DNA of 18,739 nucleotides, taken from positions 1-18,739 of the forward strand of contig JASJBQ010000045.1 in the NCBI GenBank assembly GCA_030066455.1, written 5' to 3'. Below, piece after piece: positions 8,498 through 15,619 of this stretch (the stretch's first letter is position 1; every line of letters begins with the position of its first letter). A program made the position numbers and the translations under genes. The DNA comes from Desulfobacterales bacterium. Its GTDB lineage: Bacteria > Desulfobacterota > Desulfobacteria > Desulfobacterales > UBA5852. The notes under the pieces are model-generated. The model was not told where the DNA came from. It did not search any database and worked only from the letters and a program-made list of their open reading frames with translations.

Positions 8498-8525
8498 ACA
8501 GGCGGCGGTGCTGGGCGTCATGGCG

Positions 8526-9821
8526 TTAGCCGTGTCGCGGACGATGGTTGAGGAGGTCCCGGATGATCTGGCAGGCCCGTTCAGTGCCGCCGCGATGCCG
8601 TCGGAGAAAGGCCATGGCGCGACGCTGCCGCTCATGACGCGGGGTCGGGTTTTCAATGGCCTGCAAAAGCAGGTGCACGGCCTGCCGCCAGTCGCCTGCC
8701 ACATGGACCATGCGTTCACGAAACAGTTCGCCGCCCACCCAATGAAACGCACGCCAATAGGGGCCGATAACCGGTGCGACGCCGCCTAACAGGGGTTCGA
8801 GGAAATTATGACCGCCCAGAGGCTTCAGGCTGCCGCCGACAAAAGCGGCGGTGGCGTCCCGATAGGTGCGGCCGAGTTCACCGAAAACATCCCCGACGAC
8901 GACACTCCCCCGGGGGATGGGGCCATCGATTTGCGAACGCCGGCGAGCCTTAAGCCCGGCCGCGTGGAGTCTGCGGCCAAGGGCATTGATGCAGTGCATG
9001 TGGCGCGGGAAAACCGCGACGACGGCATCGGGCCGGTGTCGCCGCAGGCTGCTGATCATCCGGATGACGCGTTTTTCCTCCGTCCGATGAACCGAACCCA
9101 GAACGATGAACGGTGCCTGGGCGGGAAGGTGCCGGGTCCAGAACCGGGGCTCCGCAGTGGATTGAGGGCGATCCGGCAGGGGGATGCGGTCGAACTTCAT
9201 GTTCGGCATGCGCTCGACGCAACCGGGGCCGAAAAGCCGCGCCAGCCGCCTGGCATCTTCTGAGCTGACCGCCAGCACGCGCGCCGGTGCCAAATGCCGC
9301 CACAGGGCCGGCCACAGCCGGTAGGCTTTCAGACTGCGCGCCTGCAGCCGCGCATTGACCATGACGACGGGAATGCCGGCATCGCGCAGGGTATAGAGAA
9401 GTCCGGGCCACAATTCGGTTTCCAGCAGCACCATCAGCCGGGGCTTCAGCGTCGTCACCGCACGGTGCATGATGGCTGGTCGGTCGAAAGGAAAGTAATG
9501 GGTTTGCCGATACCCGCCGGCAGAGCAGGGTGCTGGACGGGATGCGGCCGCAACCAATATGTCCATTCCCTGCCGGGTGTTGGTGGTGGTCAGAATACGC
9601 AGACCGCTATCGGCGCTCAGGCGTTCTGCCAGCATTCCGGCCAGGTAAGATTCACCGGCCGAGGCGGCCTGGATCCAAATATCGACCGGCTGTTTGAACG
9701 GCACGGCCAGCAGGCGTTGATCGAAGCCCTCCCGCAGTTTGACATGGCGGTGGAGTGCCGGCAGCGCGGGCTCCCAGAGTTTGTCGTAGACCCTGAAAGC
9801 CCAGCGAATGGTGTGCGGCAT
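8526..9821 (-). CDS. waaA: 3-deoxy-D-manno-octulosonic acid (Kdo) transferase WaaA
   Basis: WaaA transfers Kdo from CMP-Kdo to lipid IVA at the inner membrane, building the inner core. The 431-residue protein has the family motifs in order: IQAASAGES (50-58) holding the probable catalytic Glu57, YFPFDRP (109-115), LLETELWP (132-139), NARLQARS (156-163), GSVHRTEE (242-249), and GGSLKPLGGHNFLEP (329-343). The usual HAVSVGE-like first motif has Gln in place of His. The N terminus is less hydrophobic than the membrane anchor of many WaaA proteins. The ATG at 9821 is preferred; a TTG at 9833 would add 4 residues. It is the first gene of the leftward operon and has a recognisable promoter and leader. 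Whether it adds one or several Kdo residues cannot be read from sequence, though a KdkA-like kinase downstream often accompanies mono-Kdo cores. Confidence 0.95.
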   Translation of the reverse strand: MPHTIRWAFRVYDKLWEPALPALHRHVKLREGFDQRLLAVPFKQPVDIWIQAASAGESYLAGMLAERLSADSGLRILTTTNTRQGMDILVAAASRPAPCSAGGYRQTHYFPFDRPAIMHRAVTTLKPRLMVLLETELWPGLLYTLRDAGIPVVMVNARLQARSLKAYRLWPALWRHLAPARVLAVSSEDARRLARLFGPGCVERMPNMKFDRIPLPDRPQSTAEPRFWTRHLPAQAPFIVLGSVHRTEEKRVIRMISSLRRHRPDAVVAVFPRHMHCINALGRRLHAAGLKARRRSQIDGPIPRGSVVVGDVFGELGRTYRDATAAFVGGSLKPLGGHNFLEPLLGGVAPVIGPYWRAFHWVGGELFRERMVHVAGDWRQAVHLLLQAIENPTPRHERQRRAMAFLRRHRGGTERACQIIRDLLNHRPRHG

Positions 9822-9868
9822 TATGGGGATCAAATTCCGTATGCTCTATCGATGGGTCCTCGAATATC

Positions 9869-9887
9869 CCCGGCCCAGGCGGCCGGG
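9869..9887 (-). other. GC-rich stem-loop in the waaA 5' leader
   Basis: CCCGGCC and GGCCGGG form a perfect 7-bp stem with a 5-nt loop. The stem lies between the predicted waaA promoter and the waaA start codon, so it would fold near the 5' end of the operon mRNA. No U-run follows it in the waaA direction, so it is not an intrinsic terminator. It may stabilise the mRNA or be part of a leader control. Confidence 0.5.
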
Positions 9888-9904
9888 CGCTCGTAAAACG
9901 CCGA

Positions 9905-9933
9905 ACAATAGATAATTGCCTGGGCGGTGTCAA
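9905..9933 (-). promoter_or_regulatory. Sigma70-type promoter for the waaA operon
   Basis: On the minus strand a perfect -35 TTGACA (9928-9933) is separated by 17 nt from TATTGT (9905-9910), which matches 4 of 6 -10 bases. The predicted transcript start is near 9898, leaving a leader of about 75-80 nt before the ATG at 9821. This is the best promoter-like sequence in the window and lies in the divergent waaA/kdsA gap. Confidence 0.65.
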
Positions 9934-9994
9934 ACACAATGCGCTCGGGACGCAGGCCCCAATTTACGCCGGGCAGCGGCTGGAGGGGTAACCA

Positions 9995-10023
9995 TTGAAG
10001 GTCACTCGGGTTTATGCTATTGA
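9995..10023 (+). promoter_or_regulatory. Weak candidate promoter for kdsA
   Basis: TTGAAG (9995-10000), a 17-nt spacer and TATTGA (10018-10023) match the -35 and -10 consensus at 4 and 3 of 6 positions. It is placed about 70 bp before the kdsA start in the divergent region. It is suggestive by position only. Confidence 0.25.
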
Positions 10024-10090
10024 CGGCCAGCTTTGACCACGCCCTGCCTCAGCGGAGGGTCACATCTATTTCGACCGGATCGAGACTGCC

Positions 10091-10927
10091 ATGCCCGCGG
10101 CCCACATTGTCGACGTCGGTAACATCCGTTGCGGATCGGATCGCCTGTTTCTGATCGCCGGTCCCTGCGTCATCGAAGATAAAGTGACCATGATGCGCAC
10201 GGCCGAGCATTTGAAGACCGTCGCCCAGCGGCTTGATTTGCCGCTGGTCTTCAAGTCCTCCTTTATGAAGGACAACCGCAGCGCCATCGAGCATTATCAT
10301 GGTCCGGGTTTGGAGGAAGGACTCACCCTGCTGGCCCGGATCCGGGAGGCCTTCGATGTGCCCGTGGTCACCGATGTGCATTATCCCGAGCAGGTCCCGG
10401 CGGTGGCCGCGGTCGCGGATGTGGTTCAGATCCCGGCTTACCTGTGCATGCAGACCTCGCTGGTGATGGCGGCGGCACACACGGGGCTTCCCGTCAATCT
10501 GAAGCACGGACAGTTTCTGGCCCCGGCCAATATGGCCAAACCGGTGGCCAAGATCGAGTCGACGGGGTCGCGTCGGATCATGCTCACCGAGCGCGGCTAT
10601 ACCTTCGGCTACAACGATCTGGTGGTCGATCCGCGCAGTTTCTACGAGCTGCGGCAGACCGGCTATCCCGTGATCTTCGATGTCACCCACAGCATCCGCC
10701 GCTACGGCATCCCCAGCAAGGACCCGAGCGGTGGCCGGCGTGAGTACCTGAATACGATCGCGCGCGCCGGTGTGGCCGCCGGTGTCCATGGTCTGTTCGT
10801 GGAGGCCCATCCCGATCCGGCCAGCGCCCGCTGCGACGCCGCCAGCCAGGTGCCGCTGTCCGAATTGGAAGCCTTCCTGAAACCCCTGGTCGAAATTCAC
10901 GCGCTGGTCAGCCGTCAGCGATCGTGA
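10091..10927 (+). CDS. kdsA: 3-deoxy-8-phosphooctulonate synthase KdsA (metal-dependent type)
   Basis: KdsA condenses phosphoenolpyruvate with arabinose 5-phosphate to give Kdo 8-phosphate. The 278-residue length is normal. Conserved blocks include LIAGPCVIED (21-30), NLKHGQFLAP (136-145), LTERG.TFGYNDLVVD (165-180), FDVTHS (196-201) and VEAHPDP (237-243). Cys26, His200, Glu238 and Asp249 match the spacing of the metal ligands of class II KdsA (Aquifex type), so a metal-dependent enzyme is predicted. Several otherwise conserved positions differ: the usual FDKANRSS reads FMKDNRSA (58-65) and the usual LCRQTDL reads LCMQTSL (118-124). It diverges from waaA across a 269-bp gap and leads a rightward operon. 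The start has no strong ribosome site. KdsA identity is firm; the effect of the substitutions on its aldose substrate is open. Confidence 0.94.
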   Translation: MPAAHIVDVGNIRCGSDRLFLIAGPCVIEDKVTMMRTAEHLKTVAQRLDLPLVFKSSFMKDNRSAIEHYHGPGLEEGLTLLARIREAFDVPVVTDVHYPEQVPAVAAVADVVQIPAYLCMQTSLVMAAAHTGLPVNLKHGQFLAPANMAKPVAKIESTGSRRIMLTERGYTFGYNDLVVDPRSFYELRQTGYPVIFDVTHSIRRYGIPSKDPSGGRREYLNTIARAGVAAGVHGLFVEAHPDPASARCDAASQVPLSELEAFLKPLVEIHALVSRQRS

Positions 10928-10982
10928 CGGGGAGGCACGATGGGCCGCGGGTTCATATCAACCCAACCGTGAAAGGGTTTTA

Positions 10983-12008
10983 ATGCGATTATACCTTGAT
11001 TCCGCCGATTTCCGTGAAATCGAAGAGGCCTTCAAGCTGGGGTTCGTCCAAGGCCTGACCACCACACCGACGTTCATGCACCGCCACGGCATATCCGACA
11101 TCGACGGCGCCATTGTCAAACTCTCCGGCATGGTCCCCGAACTGCATGTGGAAGCACTGGGTGAGACCCACACGGAAATTGTTGCCGAGGCCCGGCGCAT
11201 CCTCGCGCTGCCCCTGGTGCGCGAACCCGTCTTCAAGGTGCCGGTCTCACTCGAGGGCCTGAGGGCCTGCAAACAGCTGGTGGCGGACGGCCACCGGGTC
11301 AATGTCCATCTGGTCTACACCCTGAATCAGGCCTACATGGCCATGGCCGCGGGGGCCAGCTATGTCTGTCCCCTGGCGGGACGCCTTCAGGATCAGGGGC
11401 ATGACGCCCTGGCGCTTTTCGAGCAGTGCGTCCAGGTGGTGGAACGCTACGACTACGCCACGCGCGTCATGTTCTCTTCGGTACGCTATCCCGAACACGT
11501 GCGACGGGCGGTGCAACTCGGCGTTCACGTCTGCACCGTTCCCTGGAGCGTCATGCAGCGGCTCTGCGACAACACCCTCACCACCGAAGGCACCCACCAG
11601 TTCTGGGAACATACGCGATTGATGACGGTCAAGGTCAAAGACGTGATCCGCCCCCACAATCCGGTTTGCCGCCTTGAGGACACCGTCAATCAGGCCCTGG
11701 TCAAGATGACCGCGTCGCGCATCGGGGCCGTTTCGCTGGTGGATGCACAGGGCGGACTGGCCGGGGTCTTCACGGATGGCGACATCCGTCGCAAACTGCA
11801 GGATGACGGCCCGGCGATTCTCGATCGCCGGATGGCCGATATGGATTTCACCACCAAACCGGTCACCGTCAATGCCGAGGCCCTGGTTTACGAAGCCGTG
11901 AATCTGTTCAACAGCCATCAGATCGACAACATCGTGGTGCTGGAAGACAATGTTCCCGCTGGCATTCTGGACATCCAGGACCTGGTCCAGATGGGCTTGC
12001 TCGGTTAG
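10983..12008 (+). CDS. Transaldolase/F6P-aldolase-like domain fused to KdsD-type CBS pair
   Basis: This 341-residue fusion has two parts. Residues 1-214 are a small transaldolase/fructose-6-phosphate-aldolase barrel: YLDSADF with Asp6, LTTTPTF (25-31), FKVPVS with the expected Schiff-base Lys85, VNVHLVYTLNQA (106-117), SYVCPLAGRLQD (126-137) and RVMFSSVR (161-168). Residues 215-341 are two CBS motifs. They strongly resemble the tail of arabinose-5-phosphate isomerase KdsD: GVFTDGDIRR (261-270), then EAVNLFNSHQIDNIVV (304-319) and GILDIQDLVQMGLL (327-340). The canonical TTNPS Asn is Thr28, and the position of FSA Tyr131 is Leu131, so activity may be altered. It follows kdsA by 55 bp with GAAAGGG before the ATG. 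This is the slot where a KdsD-type isomerase would fit. I infer a role in arabinose 5-phosphate or Kdo supply, with the CBS pair sensing a nucleotide; the exact reaction is unknown. Confidence 0.9.
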   Translation: MRLYLDSADFREIEEAFKLGFVQGLTTTPTFMHRHGISDIDGAIVKLSGMVPELHVEALGETHTEIVAEARRILALPLVREPVFKVPVSLEGLRACKQLVADGHRVNVHLVYTLNQAYMAMAAGASYVCPLAGRLQDQGHDALALFEQCVQVVERYDYATRVMFSSVRYPEHVRRAVQLGVHVCTVPWSVMQRLCDNTLTTEGTHQFWEHTRLMTVKVKDVIRPHNPVCRLEDTVNQALVKMTASRIGAVSLVDAQGGLAGVFTDGDIRRKLQDDGPAILDRRMADMDFTTKPVTVNAEALVYEAVNLFNSHQIDNIVVLEDNVPAGILDIQDLVQMGLLG

Positions 12009-12026
12009 CGTGCGGGGTGGCGGCAG

Positions 12027-12983
12027 TTGACGGCAACATTCCAAGCCGACAAGGGTAAGCGCGTGACAGCCGGCATCCGGCGGTGGATCGCGGCGGCGAA
12101 GCCCGGTCATCTCCAGCGGGCGGGCCGCTGGGCCGGCCGGCTGGCCTATCGGGTCGATCTTCGCCACCGGCGCATCGTCCGTCGGAATCTGGCCTTTGTC
12201 TTTCCGGAACGCGCCCGCCACGTCAACGCGCGCCTGGCGCGTCGTGCGTTTGAGCATCTCGGCATGCTGGCGCTGGAGAACATCCAGGCCCTGGTGCTGC
12301 CGCGGGAGGCTTTTGGCCGTCGTATCCGCATCGAGGGACAGGCCATTCTGGAGGACGCGCTGGAACAGCCCGGGGGATGCCTTTTGTTCTCGGGCCATCT
12401 GGGCAACTGGGAACTGGGGCTGCTGGCCGGCGCGGCCATCCTTGATCGTACCGCCCTGACGGTGGCCAAACCCGTCAAATTCAAGCCGGTCCACCGTTTG
12501 CTGACCGCACTGCGATCCCGCTTCGGCAATCGGGTGGTATTCAAAAAAGGCGCGCTGCAGCTGATGACCCGCGCCCTGCGGGAGGGCGAGACCCTCATCA
12601 TGCTGATCGACCAGGGGGTGCGCCGGGCCGAGTCTGTCGAGGTTCGGTTCTTCGGCAAGCGCACGCTGGCCTCGCCCGCCGCGGCTTATCTGGCCTATCG
12701 CTGCCGGGTGCCGGCGGTGCCGATTTTCTGCCTGCGTGCGGCCGACGGCGACTACCGCCTCCAAGTCCTTCCACCGGTCGAACGTCCGCGAACAGGGTCG
12801 CTCAAAACCGATATCCAGGCCTACACCCAGGCCTTGATGGACACGGTGGAAGCGGCCGTAAGGCGCCACCCCGAGCAGTGGTTCTGGTTCCACAAGCGCT
12901 GGAAAAGGACTTACCCCGAACTCTACCCGGAGTATCAAATCCTGCGCCGACGACGTCGGCTCAGGAAGGCCCGGCGGTCCTGA
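12027..12983 (+). CDS. LpxL/HtrB-family lipid A acyltransferase
   Basis: Proteins of this family (Pfam lauroyl/myristoyl acyltransferase) add secondary acyl chains to Kdo-lipid A at the inner membrane. The 318-residue protein has the catalytic HX4E in GHLGNWE (His124, Glu129), LIDQGVRR (193-200), FFGKRTLASPAAAYLAY (208-224) and the family ending PEQWFWFHKRWK (282-293). The usual N-terminal hydrophobic anchor is weak; the N and C termini are strongly basic instead. It starts with TTG at 12027 behind a GGGGTGG stretch. An in-frame GTG at 12063, with AAGGG upstream, is an equally reasonable start and removes 12 residues. It lies 18 bp after the transaldolase-CBS gene and directly before the InaA-like gene, in the same operon. 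LpxL cannot be told from LpxM or LpxP by sequence here. Confidence 0.9.
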   Translation: MTATFQADKGKRVTAGIRRWIAAAKPGHLQRAGRWAGRLAYRVDLRHRRIVRRNLAFVFPERARHVNARLARRAFEHLGMLALENIQALVLPREAFGRRIRIEGQAILEDALEQPGGCLLFSGHLGNWELGLLAGAAILDRTALTVAKPVKFKPVHRLLTALRSRFGNRVVFKKGALQLMTRALREGETLIMLIDQGVRRAESVEVRFFGKRTLASPAAAYLAYRCRVPAVPIFCLRAADGDYRLQVLPPVERPRTGSLKTDIQAYTQALMDTVEAAVRRHPEQWFWFHKRWKRTYPELYPEYQILRRRRRLRKARRS

Positions 12984-13016
12984 GTGGTGACATCCGGCCA
13001 AGCATGTGGAAGGGGG

Positions 13017-13850
13017 ATGGTGAAACCATTGCCGATCGGTCAGGCCGATTTTGTCGCCGCCCGTTGGCGCGCGTGGCTCGAGGCACGCGCATGGACGAAT
13101 TTTGAACATCTGTGGGCCCTCGATCTGCCCGCCCTGGATGCCGCCAACACCTCGCGGGGCGGTGTCAGTACGGTCGCCCTGCTGGCACCGGACCCCCCGG
13201 ACCGCGAATCCCCTCGGCTGATCATCAAACGGCAGCAAAACCATTTGAGCCGCACCTGGCGCCATCCCGTTCAGGGCGTCCCGACCCTTGCCAAGGAGTA
13301 TGTCAATATCCGGCATTTCATTCGTTGCGGACTGGAGACCGTGACCCCCGTGCTGTTCGCCCAGAGGCGGGACGGCTGCGGTATCCGTGCCATTCTCCTG
13401 ATCGAATATCTCGAAGCGTATCAGTCGTTCGACATGCACCTGGAACAATGGGCCGGGGGGGCGGCCCCAGAAAGCGACGCGCGGGATGCGATCCTGCGGT
13501 CGGTGGCCGATCTGATCGCCCGCATGCATCGCTCCGGCTGGCGGCACAACTGCCTTTATCCCAAACATGTCTTTGTGGGCCGCAACCGGCCCCGGCTGGA
13601 CGTCCGCCTGATCGATCTCGAGAAAGCCGGCCGGTCACCGGGTTTCAACCGCCGCATGGCAAGAGACCTGTCCGCTTTTTTTCGACGCTCCCCGCACTGG
13701 TCGCCCGTGGATCAGGCCCGTTTTCTGGTGCACTATCACGGAGCCGAGCGGATGACGCCGGGAATCGAACGGGCCTGGCGCCGTATTCGGCGGCGCATGG
13801 CCCGCAAGGCATCATTGCCGACGGTGTCGCCGCCGGTCGATCACCCGTGA
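13017..13850 (+). CDS. InaA-type lipopolysaccharide kinase-like protein
   Basis: This protein of about 277 residues belongs to the Kdo/WaaP lipopolysaccharide kinase superfamily and is closest to InaA. It has LIIKRQQNH (68-76) with Lys71, RTWRHP (79-84), KEYVNI with Glu94, a loop at RHNCLYPKHVFV (176-187) and a DFG-like LIDLEK (198-203). In canonical WaaP the loop reads HRD; here the aligned residues are H-N-C, so the catalytic Asp appears to be missing. This looks shared with InaA-like relatives, and the protein may be a degenerate kinase or use another base. The ATG at 13017 is preferred, with GGAAG just upstream. A GTG at 12984, immediately after the previous stop, would add 11 residues. 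Its 3' end overlaps the convergent tandem-kinase gene by 10 bp. Core-heptose phosphorylation is inferred from context only. Confidence 0.85.
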   Translation: MVKPLPIGQADFVAARWRAWLEARAWTNFEHLWALDLPALDAANTSRGGVSTVALLAPDPPDRESPRLIIKRQQNHLSRTWRHPVQGVPTLAKEYVNIRHFIRCGLETVTPVLFAQRRDGCGIRAILLIEYLEAYQSFDMHLEQWAGGAAPESDARDAILRSVADLIARMHRSGWRHNCLYPKHVFVGRNRPRLDVRLIDLEKAGRSPGFNRRMARDLSAFFRRSPHWSPVDQARFLVHYHGAERMTPGIERAWRRIRRRMARKASLPTVSPPVDHP

Positions 13851-15466
13851 TGATCATTTTTGCGACGGGTTCGGGTCCGTTGCGGGGCACCCGCGCCTGC
13901 CGTGAACGAGATGGCCTGATCGCTTCCCCGGGTTGAATTCTCGAGCACCGTGCGAAGTGTTTCGTGGATCGGGCTGCCTTGCTGCCAGTTTTGCAGAAGC
14001 CGTACGCAGTCTTTCCGGAAGCGGCGCTCGAAGCGCTGCGGTGATCGAATGATCCGCAGCCCGTCCAGGTCCATCAGAATGACCCGGCTGTGATCGACGA
14101 TCAGGTTGGTGGCTTTCATGTCCCCATGGCTGACCTGGGCGGCATGCAGGCGAGCGATCAGCGCGCTCAGGGAGGGGAGCGCATCCATGCACTGATCGTC
14201 GGCTTGCCCGTCGTGCGGCCAATACGCGGACAGGTTGGTGCCGGCCTGGTGGTCGCAGATCAGAAAGGCCCGCGCGCGGAACGGCCCCCAGCGTTCTTCG
14301 ATCAGGGCCCGTGGTGAAGGGGTGGCGATGCCGATCAGTCGGAGCATGTGGGCGTTGCGCCACGCCGTGCGGCCGCGACTGGGTCGCAGGCAGCGTCGCA
14401 GGAGATGCCGCCGGTTTTTGATGTTGTAGCGTTTGACCACCAGGGTCTGCCCCTGGTGTTGAACACGGACGACCGTCGCGCTGTTCCCGTCCTTGAGGCG
14501 CTGCCCCGCGTGTATGAACCGGTCCGGGTCGTCCAGCAGCGGCTGCATGGCCTCTGCGAACCACCGGCGGTCGCAGGCCGTATAGCGTCGCCAACGGCGG
14601 TGAACGGCAACATCCGAGCAACTGCGGGTGACTTTAGCCCCCCGTTGCCGCATGCGCTTATGGCGGCAGCGGCGCATCAGACGCTTCAAAAGCAGGGTGC
14701 GTTCCGGGCGCACCGCCCAGCCACGCTGGTGTTCATACGTTTCGAGGGCGTCCGCTGCCCAACACTCGCTATCCGGGTCGAACTGGATTAAAAAATGGGC
14801 CAGGTTGATCAGGCTGCGTCGTCGGCGCCCGAACGCCGGTGGCGGCATCGCCCTTACAGCGTCCCCGTCGATGAGGAAAATAGCGTTGCCGGATATCAAG
14901 AAATTGCCGGGATGGGTATCCCGCTGGACATACCCGCAGGCATGCAGCCGGGCGATCAGGCGGATACAGGCCTTCAACCGGCATCGGCGCTCCGGCGCCG
15001 CCCAGTCCGACCAGCAATCCGCCAGGCTGCGGGCACCAGCGACGGCCCTCGTCACCACCAGGGGGGTTCGCCCGTCCGCCAGCGTGGTGGGGCTTAAAAG
15101 GGCCGGGGTGGGAATGCGGGCCTTTTGCAAAGCGGCGATACCCGCGCGTTCGCGCCGGCTATGTCGCCCGGCGTGGCGGGGTGCCAGGAATAATTTGACG
15201 ATGACGTCGTCGCCGCTGACGCGGGAGGCGCGACAGACCAGACGTTTGCCGGGCAGGTGGCGCAGGATGCTACGGCAGGTGATGATCTCTCCGGAATCCT
15301 TGGCTGACAGACGCAGAGCGAATGGTACGCTCAGATGCCGCTGACGGTGACGCAGACGGTCGATGCCGATGACTTCCGGATCCATGCCTTCCGGGCCGGT
15401 GGCTTCCGGCGCCTGCTGGGGTGGCCGGTCCCCCGGATTTACCTGGAATGCGGTCATGGCCGTCAT
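13841..15466 (-). CDS. Tandem two-domain LPS/protein-kinase-like fusion protein
   Basis: This 541-residue protein contains two kinase-like domains in series. Domain 1 (about 60-230) has VIVKLFL with Lys91, RRERAGI with Glu106, IPTPALLSP, a catalytic loop QRDTHPGNFL (181-190) with Asp183 and Asn188, and LIDGDAV (198-204). Domain 2 (about 320-495) has LVVKRYN with Lys345, IATPSPRALIE, HGDMKATNLIV (447-457) with Asp449 and Asn454, and LMDLDGLR (464-471). Both keep the catalytic and metal-binding residues, so both may be active. Arg-rich linkers and no membrane segments suggest a cytoplasmic, membrane-associated protein. By family it resembles WaaP/Kdo kinase-type proteins; a role in phosphorylating core sugars is inferred from location. 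The gene stands alone on the minus strand and ends inside the last 10 bp of the InaA-like gene. The start is uncertain by 3 codons (ATG at 15466 or 15457). Confidence 0.85.
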   Translation of the reverse strand: MTAMTAFQVNPGDRPPQQAPEATGPEGMDPEVIGIDRLRHRQRHLSVPFALRLSAKDSGEIITCRSILRHLPGKRLVCRASRVSGDDVIVKLFLAPRHAGRHSRRERAGIAALQKARIPTPALLSPTTLADGRTPLVVTRAVAGARSLADCWSDWAAPERRCRLKACIRLIARLHACGYVQRDTHPGNFLISGNAIFLIDGDAVRAMPPPAFGRRRRSLINLAHFLIQFDPDSECWAADALETYEHQRGWAVRPERTLLLKRLMRRCRHKRMRQRGAKVTRSCSDVAVHRRWRRYTACDRRWFAEAMQPLLDDPDRFIHAGQRLKDGNSATVVRVQHQGQTLVVKRYNIKNRRHLLRRCLRPSRGRTAWRNAHMLRLIGIATPSPRALIEERWGPFRARAFLICDHQAGTNLSAYWPHDGQADDQCMDALPSLSALIARLHAAQVSHGDMKATNLIVDHSRVILMDLDGLRIIRSPQRFERRFRKDCVRLLQNWQQGSPIHETLRTVLENSTRGSDQAISFTAGAGAPQRTRTRRKNDHHG

Positions 15467-15619
15467 AGATACTAACTAATTCATCGGAAAGCAATTGAAT
15501 GCCAGCCGTGACGCGGTGGCAAGCGCATCCGCACCCACCGGCCGCCGCTCCCGGCATGACGAAGATCCTCCGAGCGGCCGTGGCCTCATCTTGCTAAAGA
15601 CGGCCAAGCTTGATAGGTA

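Noticed and set aside
10958..10982. Small AACCC/GGGTT stem over the ribosome site of the transaldolase-CBS gene
   Set aside because: A 5-bp stem with a 10-nt loop is expected by chance and is too weak to claim as a translational switch.
11247..13568. A 773-codon open frame on the minus strand opposite the transaldolase-CBS, acyltransferase and InaA-like genes
   Set aside because: It runs across three unrelated real genes and has no domain; high third-position GC suppresses stops in the complementary frame.
13841..13850. Frameshift or assembly error at the convergent gene ends
   Set aside because: Both genes reach clean stop codons and complete their domains well before the 10-bp overlap, so a natural convergent overlap is sufficient.
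15466..15494. Candidate minus-strand promoter for the tandem kinase (TTGCTT, 17 nt, TATCTA)
   Set aside because: The -10 matches only 3 of 6 bases and overlaps the start codon, so the transcript would begin inside the gene.
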